Assembly: GCA_024180945.1 (NCBI GenBank) | Contig: JAKSGN010000016.1 | Coordinates: 186,001-250,000, forward strand | Length of the DNA stretch: 64,000 bases | Reading direction: 5' to 3' | Source: Macrophomina tecta | Taxonomy: Eukaryota; Ascomycota; Dothideomycetes; Botryosphaeriales; Botryosphaeriaceae | Part shown: piece by piece, positions 1 through 13,529 of the stretch | Layout: the number at the start of each line of letters is the position of its first letter | Position numbering within the stretch: position 1 is the stretch's first letter | Notes under the pieces: model-generated | Database searches by the model: none | What the model saw: only the letters and a program-made list of their open reading frames with translations | What the model was told of the DNA's origin: nothing | Position numbers and translations under genes: made by a program

Positions 1-3000
1 TAAGCTCTACTAGGGTAAACTTTCTTAAGTAGAACGCGATTAAATACTATCTACCTTTATTATTAGGCTAGCTAAGATATACTTCTAGGGCGAATCCTAA
101 CGCATTAGTTTCTACTTTAATTAGTTTATTAAAATTATATATCTCTAAGACGGGTGCTTCGTAAAATATCCTCTTTAGCAAATTAAAGGCTTACTACTAA
201 TCGTCTCTCTATTAGAAGCTATACTTCTTCTAAGTAAATCGCGTTAAAGGTTTTATAACCTTTAAATAGTTCTAGATAAACTTTTTATAGAAGTTTATAA
301 ATCTAAGAAAGGACTATACTTTCTTAATCGTCTTTAGTACTAGCTATTCTCTAATAGAATCTAGTTTCGAGTTATTTATACCGATATAACTAGGGATAAT
401 AATAAAGTCTAAGAATTTTATTCTCTATACGTGCTATTTGTATTTCTCTAGTGCGATAGATAGATTCTTTACTTAGAGGATTTCTAGAACTTTTCTAATA
501 TACTTCTTATATTTCTCGAGTGTTTCTAAGAAGATAAGGATATTATTAAGATAAGCTAAGTAGAAGATATCTAAGTATTTATATAGCGTATTATTAACGA
601 GCGACTAAAAGGTTATTAGCACGTTTATAAGCCTAAATAGTATTACTATATACTCGAAGAGTTCTAGTCTTATTCTAAAGGCTATTTTCTATTCTTCCCC
701 TTCTTTAATCCTAACTAAGTAATAACCTTTTCTAAGATTTAGTTTCGTAAAGTACTTTATATTTCCTAACTTATTCTAGAGCTTATTAATACGTAGAAGC
801 GGGTATCAGTTCTTAATTATAATATTATTAAGTTATTAATAGTCGATGTAGAGGCGTAACTTGCTATTCTTCTTAGAAATAAAGAGAATCGGATATCCGG
901 CTAGTAATATTAATAGCTAAATATATCCTTATTTAAGGTTCTTCTTAATATATTTCTTTAGAGCCTCTATTTTCTTCTTTAATAAGAAGTAGATAGGCTT
1001 ATAAGCCGGTTTCGTTTCTAGCTTAAGCGGAATCTCGTAGTTCTATAGTTAATATTTAGGTAAGTTTTCCTTTTCTCTTTCTTAGTAAATAGTAATTAGG
1101 TTCTAATACTCGTCGGGTACTATTTCTATTTTCGATATTAGAGGTATTTCTTATAGTTACTACTATATCTCTAAACTACTGTATTATTCTCTCTTAATTC
1201 TCGTAGGATCGTCTTCTCTAATAGAAGTTAAATAGTTCTTATTTTTTAGCCTTTTTCGTTAGGCCCTAGCTAATACTCTCTATTATACTACTAGTAAGGA
1301 TTTAATATATATAAGGTAGACCTATTATTCTTAGTATTATATATGCCTAAATACATCTCTTAAGATTATCTAGACGTCTATTAGAGGTTTTAGAACTACT
1401 AATTACTTTCGTAAAGCCTTACTCTTAGCCTTACGCTTTCTCCACGTAGTTCTTCGTAATAAGTATTATATCTAATTTTTAGAAATACTTAACTCGGTAG
1501 GGCTTATTCCGCTTAAGGCGCTATATTTTACTAAGAAGATAGTGTTTTATACGCTATAGTTCTAGTTCTATTTTAGGCCTTTCTTAAGGTTATTATTAAT
1601 ATTGCTAACGCTAGGCCTTACGCTATCGTTTAAGTCTTATATTTCTTCTAATAATTCGAGGGTATTCTTTTACTTAGTAGGGTTTATTCCTATAATAGAG
1701 TTATATTTTACTAAGAAGGCTCCGCCTTCTATATCGTAGTTCTAGTTCTAACTTATACTACTATCGAAGTTGCCTATATAGCTACTATATTTAGGCCTTA
1801 TACTAGCTACTTCTCATCTTATACTAAAGATATATTCTTAGAAGATATCTAGTAGTTCTTATTTAATATTCTTATAACTACTCTTAGGGTTCTCAATAAT
1901 ATCCTAAATATATTATTATAGAAAAAGTATATCGCTCGCCTAGTCTATAAGGGGATTACGAGTCCTAAGCTAAGGTATTTTAAGAATAACGTTATATTCT
2001 AGAATTCTTTAGATATTAAGGGTAACCTAATTAGAATATCTATTAATTTCTAGTAGGACTTCTTCTATTTTAATACATATTTATTCTTCTTCGTAGTTAG
2101 TATTTTATTTATTAAATCTACTAAGAGAGTAGGGTTCTTTCTTTTTTTAATAAGAGATATTTAATTTCTATACTAGCTTGTTATAGATAAAGTCTCCGCT
2201 TAATCTACTATTAACTAGTATTAAGATTATATATTCTTATAGGGCTTTAGTAATCTTAAATTATTTCTAAAGTTTCTTTCTGGTAAGAGATTCCGTATTC
2301 GATATACGTAATACTATATAAAGGGACCTAGACTATAGCCCCTAGGTTAATTCTAATACCGTAGGGCTATCTAGTTTTTTAGCTTCGAATAGCTATAGAT
2401 TTTACTATATATATAGTCTTTCTATTTGTTAACTTAAAGGTATACTTATATCTAGTTAGTTTATTTATTAGTATATAACTATTTCTGCTAGTAGACTATA
2501 TTCTTTCGTACCTAGTATTAGAGAGCTAGTATATTAAGTTTCTCGTCTAATATCTACTAAAGTATATAGTTCTAAATAGTCGCTGTGCTATATTAGTAAA
2601 GAATCCTTGCTAATTCTTAGAGAAAGTTATAGTCTACTTATTATTAAGTAGTCGTCTCTTAATAATAGAGTATTACGAGCGCGGTTTTCTTCGTAACGAT
2701 AAGTTTATACTTCTTTCTATCTTACTCGATTCGGGTTTTCTAGAGGATTCTTTAGCGCTATATCTATAGTACCATAAGGGCTAATCCTCTCTCGTAGAAA
2801 ATCTAGATTGTCTAGGCGAGTTAATCATTCTTATTTGTTATTTCTACGTTAATCCTATACTTAGCCGCAAGGCGCTCGAGTTTTAAAAAGATTATAGGGT
2901 CTAGTATAGCTTCTACTTCGCTATTTATTAAGTCATATAGTTCTCTAGTCTCGCTATTTATAAGTTTCTCGTCTAAGGAAAAGCTATTAATAATATTATT

Positions 3001-4736
3001 AGTCTTAATAACTTCTTTATTTCTAGTTATTATATCGAATTATCGAGGTTCGTAGGGGTACTATTCTAATATATCTTTACTACTTTAGTATATCTAATAG
3101 TTATCGTCATAGTAGGCTATTTTATATAGCGTATTATAGTTATCTTAGTAGGATGTAACTGATACTTTATATTAAGTACTCGAGGTCTACTTTTTATCTT
3201 TCTTATTATAAGGGTTCTATAGGCACTTAGAAAAGAAGTACTTATTACTACCGTAGATAATATAGAGCCGATTTTTATAGCGCTATTTCTACTTATTTAT
3301 CTAGTTTAAATTAGGTTCTTTAGGCTTCTTATTATTATTTTAACTGTTATTATTACCCTTCTTAGAATTCTATTAATTAGCTACGTTAAGGGCTATAGTA
3401 TCTTCGTCTTTAAGGGTTATTCTTTTACGGTGAGGCTTTAAGATATTAACTTATCGAGAACCTATCTTTTATTTATATATACGACCGTTAATCTAAGATG
3501 TAAGGTCTACTATCTTTTAAAAGATAACTAAGTATTTATAGATAATTATATTCTTCTTAACTTCTTTCTTTAGGCCTTTATAGAAGAGGTCGCGGAAAGT
3601 CTTATCTAACTATTCGAGGTAAGCTATAAGCTATTAAAACTTAGTTATGTAGATAGCTATAGATCCTAGTTATCTAACGGTTATAATATTATTAGAGGCT
3701 TTTATAGACTTTATCTTAATTATTAAAAGTAGCCTTAAGATTATCTATAAATCCCGTATATATATTAAAGATTTTCTTAGTCTTTTCTTATTTCTTCTCG
3801 AGAGAGTATTTGTTAGCTAAGTAGTCGTAAAGATATAGTTTTATCTATATCTCTATTATTTCTCTAAGGTAGATTAATGCAAAGAGTACTTTCTCGGTGT
3901 TACTATTAAATTATACTTAATTAAACTAGAGGTAGTATTATATCTAGAGTAGAAATAATTAGAACTTCTTTCTATTTCTATTAAACTTCTCGGGTACTAC
4001 TACTTTAATCTTAGTAGTACTCTGCTTTATTATATACTTAATTAGTTAAGCGTTCTAAGTCTTTAGCTCCTTAATAAGCTATAAGAGCTTAGCTCTAGTA
4101 GGCTCCGTTTACTATACGGGCTAAGCTAGCCCCTAGGCACCCTAAATATAATCCTCGGCCGGGTCGACCTCTATCTAAGATTCTAGTACTATTATTATTT
4201 TCTAAACTCATTAGGGGGTAATATCTTATCTAATAAGACTTAATCTTAGAGCCTTCCTCTTCTTATAAGAATAGTAGTTAAAGTATAACGAGCGGGCCTT
4301 TACCTCTAAGAATCTAAATACTAAAGAGAGAGAAAACCTATTAAAAAGATTTTCTTAAGTAGATATAAAAAGAGGATAAGAGTAAGTTAAATATATAAAG
4401 AGACTAAGCGCTACGTATAAAGACTATATTACTAATAGAGTCTAAATTCTATTATTAAAGTTAACTATAAAGGTTAAAGCTATCTAAGAAGTATAGTTTA
4501 TATATAAATAGAAAAGTATATATAATCTAGTATTTATAAAGTTTATCTCTATAGATAATCTAAACTATCTAAATTAGTATTCGGGAGTTTATTCTACTAA
4601 GCCCTTATAAACTAATAAACTAGTAGGGTATTATATAATTTCTATCTTTTTTAAGAAACCTTTCCTAGCGCTTATCTACGCCCCGCTTATTTCTTTCCCT
4701 ATCTATTCTAGGTCCTATAAAGGCTGTGCTATAATA
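1..4736 (-). mobile_element. Ty3/Gypsy chromovirus copy 1 (RIP-degraded, cut by window edge)
   Basis: The first 1 kb is the reverse complement of the reverse-transcriptase part of the next element (position 1 pairs with about 5,862), and similarity continues to about 1,140. Protease and gag regions follow toward 4.2 kb, with a degraded Cys/His-rich stretch near 3.2-3.3 kb. The 5' LTR is at the right end. Every frame is broken by TAA/TAG where Gln or Trp is expected, so no protein can be made. The LTR edge abuts the interior of copy 2 at 4,737, so copy 1 probably jumped into copy 2. The left half of both elements lies outside the window, so the left target duplication cannot be checked. Confidence 0.8.
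4284..4736 (-). repeat. LTR of Gypsy copy 1 (5' LTR)
   Basis: Reverse complement of the LTR at 8,579-9,055. The outer edges read TATAACGAGC... and ...CTATAATA, RIP-altered forms of TG...CA. The adjoining CTTTAACTACTATTC (on the minus strand) has the primer-binding-site position and is identical in the right-hand Gypsy family. Confidence 0.78.
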
Positions 4737-7689
4737 TAGAAACGGTATCTAATAAGTATTAGAACTTAGTTACCGTTTACTAAGAAAGAGAAAAGGAAGA
4801 CTTATCTAAATATTAACTATAGAACTACGAAATTCTACTTAAGCTAAAAATAAAACCGGCTTATAAGCCTATCTACTTCTTATTAAAGAAGAAAATAAAG
4901 GCCTTAAAAAATATATTAAGAAGAACCTCGAATAAGGATATATTTAACTATTAATATTATTAGTCGGATATTCGATTCTCTTTATTCTTAAGAAGAATAG
5001 TAAGTTACGCCTCTACGTCGACTATTAATAACTTAACGATATTATAATTAAGAACTAATACCCGCTTCTACGCATTAATAAGCTCTAGAATAAGTTAGGA
5101 AATATAAAGTACTTTATAAAACTAGATTTTAGGAACGGATATTACCTAGTTAGAATTAAAGAAGGAAAAGAATAGAAAATAATCTTTAGAATAAGGCTAG
5201 AACTCTACGAGTATATAGTAATACTATTCGGGCTTATAAACGCGCTAGTAACCTTTTAGTCACTTATTAATAATATACTATATAAATACTTAGATATCTT
5301 CTACCTAGCTTACCTCGATATTATCCTTATCTTCTTAAAAATACTCGAGAAATATAAGAAGTATATTAGAAAAGTTCTAGAAACCCTCTAAGCTAAGAAC
5401 CTAACTATTATACTCGATAAATACGAGTAGTATATATAAAGAATAGAGTTCTTAGGCTTCGTTATTACCCCTAGATATATTAGTATAGACAACTCAAAAC
5501 TAGACTCTATTAGAGAATAGCTAGTACTAAAGACGATTAAGAAAGTATAGTCCTTTCTTAGATTTATAAACGTTTATAGAAAGTTTATCTAGAACTATTT
5601 AAAGGTTATAGAACCTTTAACGCGACTTACTTAGAAGAAGTATAGCTTCTAATAGAGAGACGATTAGTAGTAAGCCTTTAATTTACTAAAAAAAATATTT
5701 TATAAAGCACCCGTCTTAGGAATATATAACCCTAATAAACTAATCAAAGTAAAAACTAATATATTAGGATTTACCCTAGGAGTATATCTTAGCTAGCCTA
5801 ATAATAAAGGTAGATAGCACCCGATCGCGTTCTACTTAAGAAAGTTTACCCTAGTAGAGCTTAACTATAATACTTACGATAAAGAGCTCTTAGCTATTAT
5901 CTTAGTATTTAAATACTAGAGATACTACCTAGAAGGAGCCGACTAATAGGTAATAGTATATTATAACTATTAGAATCTCACGTGCTTTACTATAACTTAG
6001 GAGCTAAACTAATAATAGGTTCGCTAGTTATAAGAATTAATATTCTATAACTTTAAAATTACGTATAGAAAAGATATAGATAATGCCACTACTAACGCGC
6101 TTAGTAGAAGGGTAGACTATATAAAAGAAAGAATCGAGCTATAATCTATAGTATTATAGTAGATAAGCGATAGATCGCTTATTCTTACTAGATAGTCTTT
6201 TCTAATACTTCGTATTGAGTTAAACCCGTGGTATTAGAAGATTCGAGAAGTATACGCTTAGAACTTCTTTACGTAGAAACTTTTAGTGCTTAAGAATAAC
6301 CCGTATATTACTTAAGATAGAAAAGAAACGCTTCTCTTTAAAAAATTAATCTATATTCCGATAAGACTACGAGAAGCACTTATTAAGAATATATATATAG
6401 TACCTATATATAGATATTAGGGCATTAATAGAACGACTAAGAGAATTACGTAAAACTTCTACTTTCTAGAATTACAAAAAATAGTCTAGTATATAGTTTT
6501 ATAATATAATCTTTATATCCGAAGTAAAGCTGTAATATATACTTTATATAAATAACTATAACCCCTAGAAGTTCTAGAATAACTATAGTAATAGATTACG
6601 CTAGACTTTATTATAAAACTACCTAAGTCTAGAGATCTAATTATAGGAGTTAAGTATAACTTAATTCTAGTCTTTATTAATAGACTTATAAAGTATATAT
6701 ACTTTTTACCCTACTTAAAAGTATTAAATATAGAATAGCTAGCTTATATATTTCTCTAATATATCTTCGTAGATCATAGAATACTAGAAGTATTAGTCTC
6801 TAATAGAAATAAGCTAATAAGATTAGGATTTTAGTAAACGCTTATATGCTAGCTTAGAGTAAAGAATAAACTCTCTATAATAGTATACGCATAAACCGAC
6901 GGCTAGATAGAATAAATAAACCGGACTCTTAAATAATATCTTCGCTATTATATTAACTACCTATAGGATAACTAGGCTATATGGCTACCTATAGTATAAT
7001 TCGCCTATAATAGCACTAAATAAGAGTTAACTAACGTATTCCTATTTTTTACTAACTATAGGTTTAAACTAGATGCGTATAGAGAAGCTATTCTAAGTAG
7101 AAAATTAGCCTAGAAAGGTATCCTTAAGGCCGAGTAGCTAAGAGGATTATATAAAGCTATTAATCTCGACCTCGAATATATACGAATTATAATATCTAAA
7201 TACTATAATAGACGGTACTAGGCGGCACTAAATCTTAAAAGGGGGGATAAAGTATACCTCCTTATAAAAAATATTAAATTAAAGTGACCGAGCGATAAAT
7301 TAAATTTTAAGAAAATCAGTCTATTCGAAATTATAGAAAAACTTAGAGAAGTTATATATCGACTTAAACTATCTAATATATGGATAAATTCTATCTTTTA
7401 TATAGTAATACTCGAGCTAGTACTAGAAAATATTACTATTCTAGAAACTTAGGAAGAGATTATATTAGAAAACCCTAACGCCGAAGAAGACTAGTACCTA
7501 GTCGAAAAGATTCTAGACTATAAACGGTTCGGTTATTAGCTTAAATATCTCATTAAATAGAAAGGATACGGGAACGAAGATAACTAGTAGATACTAAAGA
7601 ATAATATATATCTAGACCTTATTATAGAATTCTATCACTAGAACCCGGACCTTCTGCGGAAACAAGGTCGTCTCTAAAGAAGAACGACG

Positions 7690-8490
7690 GAAAACCCTTA
7701 AGAATCGTTAAGTTTATCGCGAATGAAGATAGATAAGTAGAATTTACTAGCTTAGAAGAATAAAGTAATCGTATCTTAGCCCTAGGTTCGCCGGCCGACT
7801 CGGTAACCTACGGTATAGTAGGATTTACCGACTCGTAACGTGGCTATTTTAACGCGGACGGACCCTTAGAATTCTTAGGATTAGGGACGTACCCCTCGTT
7901 CTTCGCTAGTATAGCTAGTAGCTCCTCTGCCTCCCGATAGTTATATTTATCTAACGCAGCTAAACTACTAGACTTAGCGAAAAAAGCCTTATAGCCACGC
8001 TTCTCTAATAAATGCTAGTTAGCTCGTAATTATTTTAAATAAGTAGTAATTATTTCTAGCTCTTTTTACTAAAAACGTAGTATCTACTACGTCTTCTTTT
8101 ATTCTCTCTATAAACGATTCTACTTCTTCTATAGATAGTTTAACTTAGATAAGAAGGTAAGAAACTTCTTATAAGCCTTAGCCTTCTTAGCTTTTAACTT
8201 CTTCTACTCGTGATAAAGACCTAAGGCTAGGAAGCGTTAGTAAAATACCTTAGAAAAAGAAGAAATATCTATCTCTAGAAAGTAATATCTTCTTCGCGTT
8301 ATATATTATCGCACTTTTTGCGATATAGGTACTATAACGATCGTAGTCTAGAGTAACCTTATACAGCTTACTATTTAGTTCGTAATCGAAATAAGAACGG
8401 TCCGTTAAAAAAGAGATAGACTCTATAAGAGCCGCTAAATGTCGCCGCTCCTTAGTTATATCCCGCTTATATTTAGTTATAGTGGACTTA
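7690..8490 (-). pseudogene. Antisense reading frame inside Gypsy copy 2
   Basis: Between the chromodomain and the 3' LTR the minus strand, but not the plus strand, reads as protein-like sequence. It has long Lys/Glu/Leu-rich, coiled-coil-like stretches, and its few stops sit where CAA/CAG/TGG would become TAA/TAG. One apparent single-base shift lies in a T run near 8,250. Segments such as REAEELLAILAK and GYVPNPKNSKGPS are visible. The right-hand Gypsy family has a frame in the same place and orientation that shares an NPKN(S/T)K motif. The function is unknown and the start codon is not certain. A chance open antisense frame is the alternative, made less likely by conservation among copies. 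Confidence 0.5.
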
Positions 8491-8578
8491 TGGAAAAGAA
8501 ATAATCTAAGAAGAACCTATAAGAAAATAGATAATATAAAAGAATCTTTAGGCTAAAGATTCTTAAAGAGGGGAATAG

Positions 8579-9055
8579 TATTACGGTGTAGCCTCTATAG
8601 GTCGAGAAAGTTAGAAATTAGCCCCGCTAGAAGCGATAGAAGTCGGGGTTATAAGAATCTAAAGTTATATAACTCCTATAATTAGTTAGACCTACTTACT
8701 TATTTACTAAGATAAATAAGCGAATAGGGCCTACTAAGTACTTCTACTTAGTTACTTTACCGCGCTTAGAAGAGGTAGCGGTTAAGTATAATATACCTAC
8801 TAAGTATATAGATTATATATACTTTTCTACTTATATATAAACTATACTTCTTAGATAGCTTTAACCTTCGTAGTTAACTTTAATAATAGAACTTAGACTC
8901 TATTAGTAATATAGCCTTCGCACGTAGTACTTAGTCTTATTATATATTCGACTTACTCTTACCCTCTTCTTATACCTACTTAAGAAAAACCTCTTTAATA
9001 GGTTTTTTTTCTCTTTAGTATTTAGATTCTTAGAGGTAGAGGCCCGCTTATTATA
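8579..9055 (+). repeat. 3' LTR of Gypsy copy 2
   Basis: Starts TATTACGGTG (RIP form of TGTTAC) directly after a polypurine tract and ends ...GCTTATTATA. It matches the inverted LTR at 4,284-4,736. The length is 477 bp. Confidence 0.78.
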
Positions 9056-9060
9056 CTATA

Positions 9061-9640
9061 GCGCCATTAAGCGCTCTACCTACCCTCTATGCGAGCCCTC
9101 TTAGAGGGCTATTCTCTATTCTCTAGCCCTCCTAGCGCCCTTATCTATTATTAATATACCCTAATTCTATATACACTTTATTTTACACTATTTTTTTCTA
9201 TTTATAGCCTCTATAGTCCTTTAAAAGATAGAGTATTCCTCGCGTATTAATATAGTAGAGTATACTATTAATAACATACCTTTAAAGAGTAATTAAAATG
9301 GTTTAAGCATCTCTATAGATAAGAAGTTATAATATCGCCTTACCTACTCGCGAATTAGCCTTAATTGGGCCTCTAATTCGCGTATATTACTAGGAGTTTT
9401 AGATTCCCACGGGATAGCCTCTAGTGCGGGTGTTATAGGTATAAGAAGCTTAATATTAACCTTCGATAATACTATCTACGGGTCGAGCGGTACTAAGCCG
9501 GTGCCTTAGAAGCTTATATAGATATTCTCCTTTATAAACACCTTGTAATAGGAGGCCTTATACGCCTATATAAAGGCTAGTTTATCGATTTTTATAGCTA
9601 TTAAGCGCGCCAAGCCTAAGATCTAAGAGCAGTATGTCTA
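9061..9640 (-). mobile_element. Fot1/pogo fragment (C-terminal transposase region)
   Basis: Reverse complement of the 3' half of the Fot1 element at 12.9-15.6 kb (compare 14,790-15,300), clearest around 9,560-9,640. The N-terminal half and the terminal repeats were not found here. RIP-degraded. Confidence 0.7.
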
Positions 9641-9649
9641 TACCTAGGT

Positions 9650-9770
9650 ATATAGTTATATATAGTTATTTAGGGGGTTGTAACTATAACTATAAATAAT
9701 AATAAGGCTCGTAACTATAACTTATTATAACTATATAACTATATATAACTATAAACTAAATAATAATAAT
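9650..9770. repeat. TAACTATA-type tandem repeat
   Basis: Short imperfect reiterations of AACTATA/TATAGTTA make up this AT-rich stretch between a Fot1 fragment and a hAT remnant. Confidence 0.6.
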
Positions 9771-9774
9771 ATAT

Positions 9775-11950
9775 ATCTAGATTTACTTTATCTTATCTAT
9801 AATCTTATTATCTAGCCTCTCTATATCCGCCTCTATCGTTGGCTCTATTAGTAGGCCTATTCTATTAAAGTAGAGGGGTCGAATATAGTCCTCTCGTATC
9901 TAGCTACTAATACTCTTAATTCTCTAGATATTATAGTATAATAGACTTAGTTTATTTTATAAATAGATTCTTCTAGTCTCTAAGAACGTTCTCTCTAGTT
10001 CTAATAACTCTACCGGAATAGATAGAATCGTTATAGCTATCTTACTAAACTTAGAATAGCTCGTTCTCTACTCAATATAACACTACTACTTAAGAGGCGT
10101 ACAATCAATCTAAAAGGTAGGTTTTTTAATAAATATCCTAAAATTATCGATATCTCACTAATCGTCTATAGCTACCTCTATATCTTTTATAATCTAGTCT
10201 AGCTTATTATTACGTTTCTTTAAAGGCTTTGCCGCTAGCGGCATTAATAATAAAGCTAGAGAAGAATCTAATATAAGTATCGTCTTAAAGTCTTTATTCT
10301 ATAATTTATAGGCGGTATCGATAGCGGGCTTAATCTATACCTTTAGCTAGTTCTTTCGGAGATAGGCAGCTCTGCGAGAGAAATTAAAAAGAAGAATAGC
10401 GGCGAATACGGGGACTTTATTAGTTATAGTATAGTATTTATCGAGAATAAACTAGCCTATTTTAATTATATAAAGTATTCTAGGGTCGTAGTACTTCTTC
10501 TTAGAGTAGTACTTCTAGTAAAATATTAGTATAATACTTCTAATAATACTAGGACTTACTTTATTATTCTTATAATAGACAAGAAGACTATCTATTAATA
10601 GTAATAACTATAAGATAGATAACTTATCTTCCTTAGCGTATAACGTTACTAAAGTAAACGGTTAAAGAAATCTATAAGCTTTTACTAGTAAATCCTAATT
10701 CTAAGATATAAGCTGTATATTACTAAGTGCCACCTTATAGTCTATTATAAAGGATTTAACCTCTCTTTACTTTATAATAGTCTTATTAATAACTGCGTAC
10801 TAGAATAACTACCTAGTACGATTATTAATACCGAGTCGAAGATTAATAGTATCATTCTAGAGATTAGTATATATAGATAAGTTACGCAGCTATCTAGCTA
10901 ATAAATAGAGTTTACGGAGGGTAGGAATATTTTAGATACTAGAGAATTTATTACTAATTAATCCTCGGCTGCCTTAGCTATCTCGCCAGCGAGTATACCT
11001 CTATTTAAGATAAGATTTATCTAGCTACCGGCGTTCTACCTCGAGCCTCCGTTACTAGGAGTCGAGAATATTAAAAAACTATATAAGGAGCTTATCTCCA
11101 GGGGCATCTACGATAGCGGTAAGGGCGGCGGTAAGAGCCTCCTTCGAGGAGGCTAGTAGGAAGGCTTAAAGAAAGAGATTAATAATATATTTAATATATC
11201 GGATCCGGCGTTGTTTGGCATTAAATTTAACCTAGTAATCGGTAAGTAGACGGGATTCGAGGGCCTCTAGATAAGTATCGTTCGAGGTAGTATTATTACC
11301 TATATACTAGCCTAATTTAGACTGGATTTCGAACTCCTTAAGAATACTGAGGATAATATTAGCTTACTTCTCTCCCGAATAAAAATATCGGTATTCTAGT
11401 AGCCCTAGTAGGGCCTTCTATAGCTAATAATCTGGGTCTACCCACTAGGCATAGATAATAAGGAGGGAGTATTAATAAGAAGACGTCTAGAGGTCTAATA
11501 TAATATAGATAGGGCTAATAGTGGAGGTAAGGCTATCCCAAATCTAGCCTTTATATAGCTTATAGTTTAATGTGATATATCGAATAGCGGTACGCCGAGA
11601 GGTAATAAGTAGGTCTTTAATAGCTAGATTATATACTAGGGCTAGATTCTTTATCTCGCTCTATTCGACGGCTAAAAAGGGGATCCGGCATTGTATAAGT
11701 AGGCTAATAAGTGCTTCTCTATATGCTTACTAATTAAAGCTATTGCAGAGGCCATTCTAGAAGATAACTAGTATAAATATTAATAAAATATTACGCTATT
11801 GCCCCGGCGTTAATAAAGAGGATTATAAGAATAATCTAGGTAATAGATAGATAAAGAGAATATATTTAATAGTATTTATTCGATAGTATATAGTCTAGGA
11901 AGTGTATTTTCTGTAAATAAATTACTTTTAATGCTAGACCTTTAATTTAA
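9775..11950 (-). mobile_element. hAT-family transposase remnant (RIP-degraded)
   Basis: The minus strand reads a hAT transposase broken by RIP stops. At about 11,230-11,350 there is a block like the hAT catalytic region (GEKxANIILSILKEF..., then a GNNTTSNDT segment in place of the usual D-N-A-S-N-N-D-T). The C-terminal dimerisation region with ...SKFSKIAITILSIP...LERTF follows at about 9,850-10,100. The N-terminal limit is uncertain and terminal repeats were not located. The plus strand also has long stretches without stops, but these are the shadow of this frame. Confidence 0.68.
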
Positions 11951-12460
11951 GAGCTAGATTTGGTTTTTTAACGTATTCGAACCGTATAATAAGGTCGAAG
12001 TATAGTAGTATTACTGCCATTAATATAGTAGGTATAATAGGTATCGTAGATATACTTATTAATAAGATACTAAATAACATTATTAAATAGCTACGTTAGA
12101 TAAGAGTATATTAGGATATAACTTAATTAATTCGTACTAAATAATAGTGCGGCGCCGTGCTTTTTTCAGTCTGATAGAGTTATTAGGTGTTAAAGAATAG
12201 GTAGTAAAAGATTTATAGGGTTTATTAAGTGCGAGCTTATTATTCGTCCTATAATATATTACGCTAAGCGAGCTAATTATAATTAGCTCGCTTAATATTA
12301 GCGTTATCTCTGTAATGTATAGAGGTTCGCACTACTACCTAAAGCCTGCGACAGATATTCTTTTAGTGCCAAGATGCTAAGATTACAAAATATAGTTATA
12401 ATAATAACAATAACCCCTTATAGTTATAATAATATAATAATATATTATTATAGTCGTGGT
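11951..12460. other. AT-rich stretch, nothing recognised
   Basis: RIP-biased sequence between the hAT remnant and the MITE. It contains an interrupted inverted AGCGAGCTAATTA motif near 12,265-12,295 and poly-TA runs near 12,390-12,450. No gene or element could be assigned. Confidence 0.5.
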
Positions 12461-12462
12461 TA

Positions 12463-12896
12463 ACGTATTTCACTAGTAAGCTGTGCACCCTAGTAAGCTA
12501 TGCACCATGTTTCTTACTAAAAATTATAAATTTGGCAGCATAGCATCTCTATAACTACTAGATAATAACTTCTAAAACTCTACGGATAAGTTTATATATA
12601 TATTCTACTATTCCCATCTTAAATTTATAAGAATGCATTAAGTGGCTATGGAGAAATATAATTTCAGACCCTAAAATCTACTCTAATTCTTATATATTAA
12701 CACTTACCTTGTTAATTACTCTAAAAATAAGAAAGAGAAAATATTAAACGTATAAAAGCTTAATAATAGAATTTTAGTAGTTTTTATTAAGTAACTATAG
12801 AGATATCGTGCTGCCAAATTTACGATTTTTAGTGAGAAACGCGGTGCGTAGCTTACTAGGGTGCGTAGCTTACTAGTAAAACACGTTAATGTAGTT
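12463..12896. repeat. MITE with about 75-bp terminal inverted repeats, TA target site
   Basis: The left arm (12,463-12,540) and right arm (12,820-12,896) are inverted copies beginning ACGTRTTTYACTAG, each with an internal tandem CTAGTAAGCTNNGCAC pair. TA dinucleotides flank both ends, as for the Tc1/mariner-pogo superfamily. At 434 bp with no frame it is non-autonomous. Its right TA is also the left TA of the Fot1 element, so the two insertions are directly adjacent. Confidence 0.75.
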
Positions 12897-13301
12897 TACT
12901 ACTGAGCGGCCCGTACTACCGAGCGGCCTACCTCCCGACTAAAACACGCGTCAGACAACAATTTAATGCAATATATTACTATAATAATACTAAATTATCT
13001 TAAAAATCTCGGTATATTAACCTTGCCCTATATACTATCGATATCTATGCGTCTACTAGCGTACGAGCTGCGTGTCACGAGCATCTCGCACCCCGATTAA
13101 CCGTACGAGCGCGACACAAAGAACGACTTCCTCACGTAGAAGTTAAGCCTAACTGCAAAAAGCTCACTAAACTCGAAGAGATCGCGATAGTCGAACGTAT
13201 ACTAGACCTAGATTTAAGAGAATTTCCGCCCTCGAAGGATATACTACGCGATATAGCTAATAAGCTACTAGTAGAGCGGGGCGCGGGTACTATAAATAAG
13301 A

Positions 13302-13529
13302 TGTTGGAACAAGTGGTGTGACGGCTTGATCAATGATAAAAGAATCAATTGGAATGAGTGGCATGTCTAGTAGAGGGAGGCCGTACGGGCTTCCCTTATA
13401 CCTATCCTACCTACTAGGGTGAAACGGGTATGTAACTTGCTTACCTGCTGAGACAGGTGTGCAACGAGTATAAGACATAACTGAATCCAAAACACTACTG
13501 AAAGTAAAATGCACGTGATTGATCCAACA
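13302..13529. repeat. 228-bp solo LTR (copia-like ends), not RIP-mutated
   Basis: Begins TGTTGGAACAAG and ends GATCCAACA. A perfect 5-bp target duplication TAAGA flanks it (13,297-13,301 and 13,530-13,534). Removing it with one duplication restores a continuous Fot1 helix-turn-helix frame across the junction. Unlike its host it keeps many CA/TG dinucleotides, so it arrived after the Fot1 copy was mutated. No internal retrotransposon sequence remains. The copia assignment rests on the TGTTGGAA start only. Confidence 0.8.

Larger units (their letters stand above)
4737..9055 (+). mobile_element. Ty3/Gypsy chromovirus copy 2 (RIP-degraded pol and 3' LTR)
   Basis: With Gln/Trp stops ignored, the + strand reads a Gypsy pol in order. 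Reverse transcriptase is at about 4,860-5,520, with VDYRxLN-, KLDLRNGYH-, MPFGLxNAPATF- and YLDDIL-like blocks, the last partly mutated. RNase H follows at about 5,640-6,120 and integrase at about 6,350-7,250. A chromodomain with a YLIKWKGYG-like core sits at about 7,530-7,640. A polypurine tract (AAAGAGGGGAATAG) precedes the 3' LTR. Chromodomain chromoviruses target heterochromatin, which fits this gene-free block. The 5' part is missing because copy 1 sits at 4,737. It is dead by RIP. Confidence 0.85.

Noticed and set aside
9650..9770. Possible CRISPR-like or telomeric array
   Set aside because: The units are imperfect TAACTATA reiterations without spacers, and the genome is fungal.
10960..12230. 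Long + strand frame with only TAG/TAA stops, protein-like in places
   Set aside because: The minus strand over the same bases reads clear hAT transposase text (GEKxANIILSILKEF followed by a SNDT block), so the + frame is its shadow.
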